NCBI RefSeq assembly: GCF_026230105.1
Contig: NC_079478.1
Span: 23,265,653 to 23,329,652, forward strand
DNA length: 64,000 nt
Reading direction: 5' to 3'
DNA from: Diorhabda sublineata
Lineage: Eukaryota; Arthropoda; Insecta; Coleoptera; Chrysomelidae
The notes below the pieces were generated by a model that ran no database searches, was not told the DNA's origin, and saw nothing but the letters and a program-made list of their open reading frames with translations. Each line of letters begins with the position of its first letter. Positions within the stretch are counted from its first letter, which is position 1. Made by a program: the position numbers and the translations under genes. This document shows positions 26,901 to 40,600 of the stretch, one piece after another.

Positions 26901-29900
26901 ACCATGTGCTTACTACACGTTTATTTGTCGACAAAAGGACAGTCAACATCGGACGTAATTTAATAGCTACTCTGCAGACTAAGTCATGGAGTTAAATCCT
27001 TTTTTATAATCCGACATATAATCAGAAAAGTGGCAACTTTTTTGAAATTCTAAAAAAATTCACTATGTGGGATACTACCTAAATCCATAAGCTCATATCA
27101 TCTTCCTTTTTTTTAGAAACTGAGTTGGATAAGATGCTCATAGGTGATGAAACAGGCCAAGGAGAAGAATTAGGTAAGCAAATTATAGACAAATATTGAT
27201 TTCTATCAAATTGGAATTGAAAGACTGGAGATAGGTCTTCATCTTAATGAATCTTGTAAGTCTCTGCTTTTCGTTGTCTAACAGGGTGTTTAACATATTT
27301 TCGAACTTTACTATTGGCAAAAACTCGAAAATTTTGTATGCGTTAATAAATGTCCAATTTGTAGTTATAATACAATATACGAGTTACATTTCGCTGACCC
27401 ACGTTTATATATGGTATTGAAATTGAAATTGAAATTCGAACAGTCACACAAGTTGTTGATCTGCAATTCAACAAATATATTATTAAACTAATGAACTTGC
27501 TGAATCACATATGTTTAATTTATAGTTGCATAGTGTCGTTTTCCTGTCCAAATAAAGTATCTTTTTAAAAAGTGACTTTTGTGGCAGTAACCTTTAATTG
27601 ACGCAGTCATTAGCATAGTGGAAAAGCCATTAGTGATTCTCTTCTTTATTTAACGTTTGTCCACGACTTCGAACCTTTGAAAATCATTCAAGTCCATCCA
27701 AGAAAAAAGAAACAAGAAGTAAGTGAAAATCAAATATAATTTGTTAAAATAAATATTCATAAGTTAAGAAGAATGAAATAGAAGCCTTTTGAAAAAATTC
27801 AAGTTCATCTAAGAAATACGAAACAAGAATAAGTGGAAATCAAATGTAAGAAGTATTCATAAGTTGAGAAGAAAAAAATAGAAACCTTTGGAAAACTTCA
27901 AAGTTAATTAAAATATAAATATAAATATAGAAGATAAGAAAATAGAAGTGGAAAAATCATTGGAAAACCGAGTGAAGTTAATCCAGAAGTTTTAAGACGA
28001 ATAGAAGATAGGAAATAGTAATAGTTACAACCAGAATGCACTTCAGCATAATTGTTAACCTGTAAACAATCATAACTTTCCATATATCTTTTTTTTGCCG
28101 ATAAACCTCACGCACCTCACGACCACCAATCCTAAATTTTGTTGTACCCAGACTAGTAATCACACCTTCTGAAACCTATACAAAGCCCTAATTCAACACC
28201 AAACACTTAGATATCCTTTACCCTTACGATGGAAACCCCAACGAGCTTTTCATAAATACATCCACCCTTTTGCTAAGCCACTTCTGAGACAGAACCATAT
28301 TCAAAGCTTCCAAAATCATCTCTGTTCCAAGGAATATTGAGTAAACTAACAGGAAGAGATAAAGAATGTACACAATGGGAACATACAAAAGAAACACATA
28401 TACAAAATTTCGCCGACCAACGGAGTGAAAAATCTTTCACACGAGACCTAGTAAATCTACATCAAGGACCCAATGAATCCCCATAGCAGTATAACGAGAA
28501 AGTGATGGGTCTGTTAAATATAATATCCAATTATATAGAACTTCACAACAGCGTCATTAATATAAAAACAAGTAAAAAGAGCTTTTTCCATAAACAAGCG
28601 TTAACAACTTTCCTTTAGCAGAGAACGGTAAATACCCAACCAATGTCCAGCAGGCACACAAACAACAATCAGCAATATAAGTCACCAACAACCCTTATGT
28701 TTCCACAATGGCAACTGCCAGCCTTCAAACCCCAATGGTAACCTTCAGACCACAGTGGCAGCGTCAGCACCAGCAGCTTAGACCCAGATCACCAGCACAG
28801 ATCAACCGTTTCTCTCCGCAAGATCAGAAAATATTTCCTGGACAGTCAAGATATCCCGTCAATAACCAATAATTCAGTAGACCTCGACAACAGAATAAAC
28901 CTGGACCACCCCAAGCATATAAACCGACACTGATGAATATCAGTATCAGAGCTACCACTCATAACCGAAACCAAACACCGAAACTTTGGAGATCTCAACG
29001 CCAACACTCACCGAGATTTACAACGGAAGAATTATTCAACATCGAATATACCAACGAAAGCTATGATGATATAACATAAACGGATTCGAAGATAAAACCA
29101 CTTACAACGATTACTGTCCACAAAATCAATTCTACGAGCTGTGTGAGGAGGGCCAATAAAAATGCGATGCAAGAACAGAAAATTTTCAGGAAAACACCAA
29201 AAACAACAACGCGACGTAATAGAGCTACACTCCTACCAAAATAGAAGAGAGCTAACCTACATAACTATCTCAAACTCCTTATAGACACTGGCGCTACCAA
29301 GTCTTTGCTTAATCCTAATATTTCTCCAATAAAATCAAGCATAAACCCTTCATTGTAATTTGAACCCTTCATTGCAACCTCCATTTTCAAAATCAAATTA
29401 TTGCGCTGACATACCCATGTTCCCCGAATATGTAATATCAAATTTTTCCTTTTTCAATACCATAGAACCTTCGATGGTTTAATATGCCTCGATATTCGAC
29501 AGATGAAGTTCCGACCTACACCAAATCATACCGTTACCCACACATTCACAAAGAAGAGGTACAGAAACAAGGAATCATTAGAGCTAGTCAATCGCCATGG
29601 TCTTCAACGATTTGGGTTGTCCCCAAGAAACCCGATGCTTCTGAGGAAATCAAATGGCGAATAGTAGTAGACTGACGCAAGGTCAACGAAAAAACAGTCG
29701 ATGATAGATACCCGATTCCAAACATGACAGATATTCTGGATAAACTACGAAGATGTCAGAATATCTCTACTCTTGACCTCGGCAGCGGTTCCACATGATA
29801 GAAATGGCAGAGAAAGATATCCCAGAAACAGCATTAAGCCTCCAAAACGGTCACTATGAATATAATTGTCTTCTCCACATCCCTACACGAACATATTGCC

Positions 29901-31523
29901 AATATAGCAAAAATCAAAACACTCAGAAAAGGGGGATTCATAATCAAACTGAATAAATGTGAATTTCTGAAAAAAGAATTCAAACAAAATCAAAGCTATT
30001 ATCAACTACCCAATTCCAAAAACGGCAAAAGAAATCAGAAGATTTCTGGGATTAATGGGCTACTATAGGAGATTCAACAAGGACTTTGCCAGGATAACGA
30101 AATCTTTAACCGCATGCTTAAAGATGGACGCTAAAACAGAACATACACCAGAATTTTTAGAATGCGCAAAGACATGTAAGAACCTTTTGATCAACGAACC
30201 ATTGCTACAATATCCAGACTTAAAGAAGCCGTTTAACCTCACTACAGATGCAAGCAACTTTGCCATCGTAGCTGTAGTCTCTGAAGGTCCCATCGGCAAC
30301 GATAAGTTGGTCACATAAGCATCCAGAACTCTATTTTTGACCGTATCTTTTTGTAAAAATTCAAAATTCGATCAGACAATCAACCGCTCAAATGGTTGTT
30401 TTAAATAAAGGCTCAAACCAAACTCCAAATTAGTGAGATGGCGACTAAAACTGGAAGAATTTTACTACGAAACTGCATATAAAAAAAGCAAAGCTAATAC
30501 AGTTCGCTGACCCACGTTTTATATATGGTATTGAAATTCGAGCCGTCATAACAAACACAAGTTGCTGATCCGCAATTCACCAAATATTTTATTAAACTAA
30601 TGAACTTGCTGAATCACAGATTTTTAATTTATGGTTGCATTTATTTTTTGTATATAAGATCGATCAAAAATAACTATTGTATCCTGTAATTTTTATTATT
30701 AATAGTTTCGTTTTGCTTTCCAAATAAAGTATCGTTTTAACAAGTGATTTTTGTGGCAGTAACCTTCTATTGACATAATTTTATTAATATGAGGTTTCCA
30801 CCGATATACATCTTCATCCTCAATCTGGTGACATATTTCTTTTTTATGTAGTTTTGAACCCTATTGGTTCAATAAGAGTATTTTGATGTTTATAGAAAAC
30901 TTAGCTCCTCTTTTTTTTATCAACAATTTTTTTCTGTTGACAATAGTAACTTTTTTACGTCCTTTTCAAGAATTCAATGTCGTTATATATCGTAAAGTAT
31001 GAACATTTTTTATTTGCTTGTTATTATTTTCGAAAAAGTTAAATTCACGCCTAAACACTAATATTGTTCTGTTAATACAATTTTTGTATTCTTTTTGATG
31101 AAGTATCACTTTGCGAATCTGATTACTTTGTACGTTAATTCCTAGATACATTTTTGTCTGTATCTACCCTCGTATATGTCACAGTACCTCTATACAATAT
31201 ATTTTGTCGTTTATCTTTACCGTTGTGCAATAGCTTGATAATTTTGAACGGCTCTAATATATCATCTTCTTCCATCTTCTTCATCTTCTAAATAAATATT
31301 TTTTAATAATCATTTTAAAGGTATGTACACAAGAGAAACATATTTTTATAATTATTTCTCATAATTGAAGGTACAGAGTTGAGCTCCGCAGAGAAACTAT
31401 TACAACTAAAGGAACATGAAGGCGAAGAAGAAGTAGATATTGTGGTTACGGAAGATTGGGAAACAGGCGTTGGCGATGAAGTCATAGGTGAAGATATGGA
31501 AGGTACTTTAGATTGATTTTTGT

Positions 31524-31617
<94 letters not shown>

Positions 31618-34600
31618 CTATGAATTGTAAAGAAACGTGGCAATGAGGCAATGAAACACCAAAGTGGAGCTTTCAAATAGTTATGTATTCATCGTCTGGG
31701 AAATAATTAATTGAGATATTAAGTGGTTTTGAATTGTATTAATTTTTGTAAAAATTTTAAATTAAATTTTTAAGCTCGAAAAATATATTAAAGTTAGTGC
31801 ACTTTGGTGTTTCCTTGCCACGTTCCCAATAAAAAACTACTAAAAAATATTAATATATTAATATATATCCTTGTAGTAGGTTTTTATTCACCCGAAGAAA
31901 ATATATTTGAGGAAGAAGCCGATGTTATTTATGAAAAACTAGAGGTTACTCGGCCAGTGATAGAGGAGGTAAAGTATATTCAACTAACTAAGAGTTAATA
32001 TGTATAATTAAGAATAAAAAATATTCATTGAAACAGATTTTTGTTTTGATATTCATATTGTAGGTAATCTATTGATTAATACAATTGTGCTGATAATTTC
32101 AAATTATATTTTGATATAGGCCGAAATAGGTCGAAACATAAATTTTTTACCTAATTTTCAATCAGAAGAGGCCTAAAATCAAAATTCAACAACAAAAACA
32201 TATGAAAATGTCTAAAAAGTGGAAGCTTAGGAAATATATATGGTGTGGGCCAGCCAAATAGATAAATTCGTTAATTATTAAATGAAGGCTTGTTGGCAAA
32301 AATTCGTCGGTTTGTATTTTAAAATGCACATTTTTTCAATATGTATATAATTCATTTTTGTTGGAATGAAAATAATTTTATTCCACAATTTCGCTACATT
32401 ATTATTATATATATATTAAGCAAAAATAATTTCAGCGTTTCTATCAACAGATATATATAAAAAAATACAAATAAGTCCTATTTATTTCCATTTAAAACTC
32501 ATAGCTTTGTCAAACTTGATATCTGCCTTTATGGCAATAGTGATTAGTTTCAGGGCTATTTATCATATCATGATCAGAATGGTTCATTTGACAGAAATGC
32601 ACAGAATGAGCTCTCCTAAACTCTGAGTAGGCTTCAATAATCCAGTTTCACAAAAAACTCAGGATGGATGATTGCGAGAAAGTTGACGGATCTGAACGAT
32701 TTGGTAAAGTCTCATGTGAGTTTTCATTACGTTGGGCGGCGAAGTTTTGGATCAGTGTTTCTTTTGTATGCTCCCATTGTGTTCTTCCATAAATTTTGTT
32801 GACTTGTTTGAAATAACTTTAAAGTTTTCCAAAGGCTTCTTTTATATTCTTCTTAACTTATAAGTGTTTCTTCTAGCAAATTAAATTTGATTTTCACTTA
32901 TTTGATTTTTGATTTTGATATTTGATTGTTTATTCTTTTTTGGATTCACTGCTTAATAAATTATCTGCTTAATAAATTATTTGTTGAATTTCGGATCAGC
33001 AGCTTATATTTGTTATGACTGCTCGACATTCAATACCATAAATTAACCGTGGATCAGCGAACTGTAACTATTCGTCCAACGAAAATCCTCTCTGGATGAG
33101 AGAAGATCCACAATAATATACTAAGAAAATTATTTTTTGAGCTTAAATTTTTGGAAATAATATCATAGGTCCCTTTTCCATCAATGGAACCTGTATGAAA
33201 ATAAATATTCAAGACTGCTCCAAAACAATGTCGTGCCAACTTTGACCAACTTATATCCTGACCCAACAAACCAATAGGTTCATACAAATATAATACAGTT
33301 CCAGCAGGATTTAGAACCACCCCATTAACAAATAAATGTCCAGCAGTACCTGAATAAAAAATTTTCACATCAGTCCGATCTCCTGATCTGATGCCATTAG
33401 ACTTATTTTTGTGGCGACATGTCGAAAGGATTATACTAAAGTCAGTCTTTCAACTCAGAAGACTTGAAGATACGAATCACGCTTGTGATTAGATCAGTCA
33501 CGCCTGAGATGTTGGGTAACGTTAAAAGACAGATTATACTCGTTTACTAGATTAGCATGTTGTCACGACGTTCGCGGCTAGCATTTTGAACATCTCCTAC
33601 ATTGACAACAATTTTTTTTCATATCATTGAAAAATTGTATAGGTTATTAGTGTAATGTAGCAAATTTGTGAGAAAGAATTATTTTATTTTTTTATAATAA
33701 TTTTCTAATTGAGATAAATCTGAGAACACTTCATATTTTCGAAACAGTTGAAGGAATAGGCTGTTGTATATTTTTTAGGTATTGAAAATAGGAAAGAAAT
33801 TAAACTCCATCTAGAAGCAAGTAACATTACCTAACCTATGAAATTCAACTTCGCTCATAACCACTTATTCTATAAAAAGTTAATGTCATTCATAATCGAA
33901 GCAATAAATCATCAGATCCATTCATAACGACCTAACCTTCAAAAATTAAATGTCATTCATGATTTAACTAATAAAGATTCAACTTCATTCATAACGACCT
34001 AACCTAATCTATACTGATTGTGACGCTGTCGACGTAGAGAAGACATCTCAGTATTTAGAAAATAGATTAAAAGGTCATCAATACGATAAAAAAAATAAAG
34101 CTGCATCAATGATCGACGAGATATAAAAAAACATAAATTCAATCATAGAGATTCAAAAATTATTGGAATAGAATCTAATATGGAATGATATTGATGATTT
34201 TTTTTGAGAAATATTTTCTTCTTTTGTGAAAAATTCGTTTTAGATATTTCCTCTGATCTTAAGCTTTAAGGATAAAAGTTCTTTTTTAGCAACTTCTTTA
34301 TTATTAATTTCAAAATCGTATACTATTTTTTCCATTTATTTACTTTCATCACAATCATTGTTGTTTAAAATTTAAGATTTAAGATTATTTAGGAAATACT
34401 GATTATTGCGATTACTTATTATTAGGTTCAGTTATTATTACTATTATCATTGCTTCTTAAAATATCAATGAAATTTCTAGATGTTGTAGACATCGGTTTC
34501 AGCTTAGATAGTCTATGTGCAGCTATTTGATTTGGTCTAAAAACATTTTTTCTTCGACTAAATACCTGTGCATTAGTTGGGTAACTAAAAATTTGTTGTG

Positions 34601-37600
34601 GTACTGGTCTTATTTCGATTGGTTGATATGTAAAATTATTGTTATTATTATTATTATTATATTGATCATGATTATCATTCCTAGGATATTGATAATTATT
34701 CACCAGTTTATTTATTTATTATATGGACTATGATTATTTACTAACGAATTTATATTTGGCATTAAATTATTATGATTTTGAGAAGATTGCCTCATAGAAT
34801 TGGCCATATAACTTTTAATATTCATCTAAATAAGCCATCGTTTCTTACAGCGAATTGGGTTTCTTTCGGTGCATGTTATTTTCAAGGATGCCTGAACATT
34901 CTGCTAGGAAGGTCCTCAAAGCAATTTCATCCCAATGGCACCTCTCACCAAAACTGAAATCATTACCAATTGTTTGTATTATCTGGCTTTTTAATAATTG
35001 TAGTCGAGTTCCGGGGTGCTAGCATCTTGACTAGGTATAAATACGGAATTAAGTTTTTTATAAAGACGATTGAATGAATCCTACTGTGAATGTACCAACT
35101 ATTTCCTCTAACGCCAGAAAACGGTTTTTTTTAATTTTTTTATTAATTAAATTCACAATAATGTAAACTATGACTACAACTGAATAAACAACTCTATATT
35201 GAATGAACCATTGAATGAATGCCAAAGTTCCGTCTTCATGGTTTTACTTATTTAATTATTTGTTTACATTTCGACTTTTTTATCATGTTAGATTCTAGGT
35301 AGATTCTAGAATATTGAAAAAAATTACAATACTAGTTTTAGAATGCATAAGATATTCACATTTATGAAAACAAAGAACATGAATATTCCTTAAAAGTTTC
35401 CTACAGAACACGTTTCAGGTAATAAAAAGTAATAATTTGAAAAACTAATATGTTATTTATTGCATTTGCAACATTATATGTGTATAACAGTTTGGAGTAC
35501 ATTGAAAGCAAAACTACGCTAATTTAATTGATTACCTACTTTAAGTGTAGTAGAGAACGCCAAGTTAATCAGAATTTGACAAAGATATTAGGAAATTGCA
35601 TTTACAATAAAGGAAGGGAATTGATATTCTATTTCACCACCAGTAGCGCCAATTATAATTTATCTTGACGATTCCACTTCAAACGAGTTATATACTAGAG
35701 ATTTATATTATAAATTACTTGTAGAAGAGAAATTATACATACGAAACTAATGCGTTTTAAGTGATGTTTAATGAATGCCTCTGAGCTGGATTCAAAGCTC
35801 TAATACAAAAATATCTCAATAAATGATTCATTTTGATATAGGAATACGAACCCTTACGAAGCCTAATTGCCGAAATATAGGGTGTTCAAAATTTTGAATC
35901 AAAATAATAAATTTGCCATAAATCAAGAACACTTTTTTTTAATTTGAAGACCAATATGCTCTTTAATAAAGTGATATTTTGGTCAACAAACTTTTGTTAG
36001 TTGTCACTTTTATACCCCTATTTCTTACGCCACTGGAGCAAATATATTTTTTTAAATTTTGTTTTAAATTGCCTGATTATTTTTAGTGGGAAAACTAATT
36101 AACTTTTGTGGAGCTAAAATGAACGGTTTTGTAGAAATTTGACTCTAAACAAAAATCTGCAAGCACGTAAGTAATTTACAAATTGATTGATTATTCATTT
36201 TCCAAATCCTAGTAGTATTTTCAATTACATTACTTCATTATTAGAAATTTTCAGACAATAACAATAACCCAAACGACAATACTGGGCTACAAGATCAGAC
36301 TGAGTTATATAATTTGGTTTGGTTAATTTATTTAAAAAAATTTGATGACTCGGCTTCGAATGTTCTATTGAAAGTTTTGTCTATCTATCTTTCACATAGT
36401 TGAATTAAAAAAATTAGAAATAATTTAATCTAACATACTCTAATAATATTTTATCAATATGTTTCTAGAATTTGTCGAGTTAGGGAAGATAACATCCAAT
36501 ATAATTTGTTTATTCTAACGTAAAAATATTCTGATATCTTCTGTTTGTCTATCTTAAAGAGGTTAAAAACTAGCTAGTTGGCGGAAACAAAACAGTCTGA
36601 ATAATCTACATAGAATTCCTTTATACTATAGGAAAAATCACCCCATTAGATTAGATCGATATTAATCAAGTTAACATGATACTGACAGCTCTATGTCAAC
36701 AAAATAGAGCGAATCATTGTAATGGGTTACTGAATCATTAATTCACCATATAAATATTGTATTTGTCAATTATTAAACATAGTATGAGTATAAAAGAGAA
36801 CGTAGTCGATAGATTATTATAAATAATTCAGATTATTGGCGTACGAGTTCAAATATTTTCACATACCGACAATGTAGCTGATCAATTAAATTGCTTATTT
36901 CTATAAAGTATGAACAGTTTGTTATTCTTTCGAATTAACATGTGATTGACCAAAACAATAAAATTTAGTCCACCTGAGAATTGATTTTCAAGAAAATATG
37001 TATATAAGTATATTAATGCATCTAAATGTTCTTGATTTTAGCTCTCTTCTATTTTAAAATTAGTTTCTTCAATAATTTTGAGAAAAAAAAAAGAAATTTG
37101 ACGTTTCGACTTATTCAAGTCTATCAAAGTATGATATTGACACTGACAATTTGCGTATTTATATTGATCAAGAGAACACCCATGAACATCATAATAAGAA
37201 TAAAATCATAATATTGGTTCTAATAAGAGAAATAGATTTGTCCTTAGTCCAATTAAATTTTTGTAGTTTTATTAGAATTCACAAAATAGCTTTTTCGTTC
37301 TTATGAATTAATAAACAATTTCTGAAAATTCTCTTTTTCGTGTATTAGACTCTGTTCCAAGAATTTTTGAATCTTCATAATTGAATTTAAGTTCTTTGAT
37401 TGTTGTTGATATTTCATGGTATTTCTGTCCTATGTACTAATTGTGACGCTGTCTACAGTAATTAAATAATAATAAGAAATTTATAAGTATATTTAAACAA
37501 AAATTTTTTCAAACTTTCAGGGAGAATATATTCGTGGTCATAAACCTCCTAAAGTTTATGAGCATTCAACAGATACTATTTGTTGCTTATCATTGAAAAT

Positions 37601-40600
37601 ATGGGCAGTTTGGCTGCTTGAAGTTATCCATAATGCCCATATGTGGACCAAGTGGATGCACGAAGTAATACGAAAAATAAGAGAATTTGCAAGTATCGTC
37701 AGAAATAACATTAAATGTATTGATGGAAATCGACAAGTTCTATATAAGTCAGAATGGGCAAAATTCGTGAAGGAAACAGAAGAAAAAATAATTGCTTGGA
37801 GGCAGTACAGTGCCCATATAAATGAACTCTCTGATGGAATTATCGAGAACTTTCGAAATAAGAAAGTATTTTGTTGTCCCAAATGTTTGCAGGTAACGTT
37901 AACGATAGTAAACACACTATTTCCTACTACCACTACCACTACCACTACACAAACACTTACACTCACAATTTTAGGTCAACAGTTCTGATTTTCATAGTTC
38001 TCAGAATTCTTCCACTATAATAACAACATGACTCAGATACCAATTGTAGCAATTTTTCTAAGAATATTGATATTATCATGTTGGTTTTACATTCAAATAT
38101 ACAGGTTTTTCAAGAATAGCTAAATCGTAGATTCTAGACCCCAAAACAAGATGCTTTAGTCATTATATTCCACTTAAATTCTGGAGATACGGGACATCCA
38201 AAAATTTTTAATTTTTTCATATTTTTTCGCATTTCAGTTCTCTTGAAGCTAGGTAGGTTTAGATATTTTTTACACACTTTTTTAGCATCAATAAATGTTT
38301 TTATTCTCTATTTAGTTTCAATCGCAATAATATAAAATTTGCACTCTTGCTCTATCTGTGTTAATTCGGTGTATATGATATCTATGAATAAAACCGGAGT
38401 TGATTGTATGTTTTTTATTCAGCCGGTGTGAATTAAAATGAATTTTTTTATCAATACCATAATATTAATATATGTTTGAATGAATTCGTTGTGAATACTT
38501 TTCTTGTCTTAAGAAACACGTGCACTTGCATGACGGGTTATGTAACTGAAGGAGATGAGAAAATAACCTTAAGAAAAGAAAGGGAACATTCTAGGATTGA
38601 GAAAGTTTTATAGATAGCTATCAGATTGTTTAATAGAAAATTTTGGAGATCAAAGATAAAAATCACTGTCAATAATTAAATAATGACCAAAGAGTAAGAT
38701 CTATTATTCACAAAAAGGAAGAGGTATGCAATTGAACTTTTCGAACAAAAAAAACATTTTTCTGCTAGACGTCAGCTACATATCAACCTGCCAAAGGAAA
38801 CCGTTTCCTCACGGTTCAATTAATAAAACTCTAATTTCGGCGTTTTACCCATGCAAGACCAACACAAATTAGTACATTGTATGAAAATTTTAATATTCCA
38901 AAACCTACTCTACGATTATTTTAAGTACATCTGCTTCTCACATACGAAAATAATGGATTTTTTACGATTCTCATCACAAATTTCGCCTAAAGGCAGAAGT
39001 AGCTCCGTTTATGTGATGAAAAGTGAGTGTACTAATGTTGAGGAGAATGGAGATAACTCTTTGAAAACTTTGCGAAAACCAAAAAAGTTGATAAAACTAA
39101 TCACAGAATAAATTAAAAAGGGTGTTAAGACAAAATGCATGCAATTCAAGTTGAATTTGAGAAAACTCTGTGGTGAATATAGAGTAGATATGACATTGAT
39201 TGATACCTTTCCGCACATTGTTGCAGGTAATTACTTTTACATTTGGGAAAAATTAGTTTCAATTCAAGTCATGTCAAATTAATTGTCAATATTCACAATA
39301 CACGCATTTCTGATGATACTGAATTGAATCCATCTAATCGATAATATCATAACGTAAACGCCACTAATTACGGAAATTTTTACTTTCATACAGAATATTA
39401 TTAATCCAAACAACAATACATTTGATTCAATGTAAAACACTCGCTAAAACAAATTATTTCTGAATATTGGCTTTCATTATTCCAAAAACGACAAAAAGTT
39501 GGATTTTTCAGATACATTCTTTCAATATTCAAAGTGTGACTGGAATCATAATTTGAGTTTTATATTTAAATTTTTTCAATTCATTTATTTCACTGAATCT
39601 AATATTTTTGAGCCTAAAATCCATATTTATAAAAACTGAGGCTATTGTTAAAAACCGAATACTATCTTGCAGGATCACCTTATTAAGAATGTTGTGACTG
39701 CCCACGAAACACTCGCAGCATTGACTGATGCTATTAATTGTACTCAATATTGGCGAAGATGTTTAGATGGCTTAATAAAAACTACATCATCACTCACAAG
39801 TGTAGAAAAAAGTGGAAGTAGTTGTGAAGAATCATCATCAGGTGAGATATACAAAATCTGTTTTTGCTTATATAAGTGTTTTACAAAAATTTGAACAATT
39901 CTTGTATTTTGAAAATCAGAAACAAGAGACTTAGGTATAAGAATAAATTGAGTAATTATAATATCAAACTGTATATGCAAATAACACACATTCCACAAAA
40001 GTGAAAGTGGAGATTGCAGGAAATGAAGAAAAAGACGGGTAGGCTTTATTTTTTGAATTATTCTAGCCTCACGCAACTCTTCAATAATTGATACAATTTC
40101 GTTGGAATGACCAGTATTTCCGGCAGCCTGAGAAGCTAAAGTAATTCCAATCTTTCTACTATTGTAATCAATTGGTTTGGTAGTATATTCCATCAACATA
40201 CCCTTTCCGGTTTTTTTCATATTTCGTGTTGCTACTCCTTTTAATAATGAAGATGGTTTGGAACCAGTTCTTTCTCTCACTCGTTGCTTTTCCTCTTCTT
40301 ATTGGAAGATCAAAGTTATTTTCACGACGATTTGCACTTGTCTGTTTAATAATATTCAAGTAATTCATAACATCATCGTTTTTAAAGTATGTGGGCGATT
40401 TGCGATATGCAAATGAACCAACCTATTTTTACTCTACAAGAAGTTGATGATAATGCTCCTTTGGTACACATTGATTGTTCAAGACAGAAAGAAGTTATCC
40501 AATCTGGTAGCATTGTTTTAAGAAAAGAATTTGAGACTGATGAAGCAACATCGAGTGACGTTACAGCTTACTGTCTTATATTACATGAAAAAGAATTCTA

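Larger units (their letters stand above)
27382..30771 (+). mobile_element. Second Gypsy/errantivirus-type element, deleted, in intron 10
   Basis: Bounded by two related LTRs (27382-27599 and about 30498-30771). A tRNA-Ser-like primer site (GACGCAGTCATTAGCATAG, from 27600) follows the first. Gag remnants (RDLVNLHQGPNESP near 28450, GLLNIISNYIELH near 28510), FTTEELFNIEYTNE near 29030, the protease LLIDTGATKS near 29285, and RT/RNase H pieces follow, then the 3' LTR replaces RNase H and integrase. No target duplication is recognisable. It is older and more decayed than the 6-13 kb copy, with distinct LTRs. Confidence 0.85.

Noticed and set aside
33054..33368. 104-codon minus-strand ORF
   Set aside because: The plus strand here has mariner-type text at its right end and the left end overlaps a reverse LTR; I see no independent domain.
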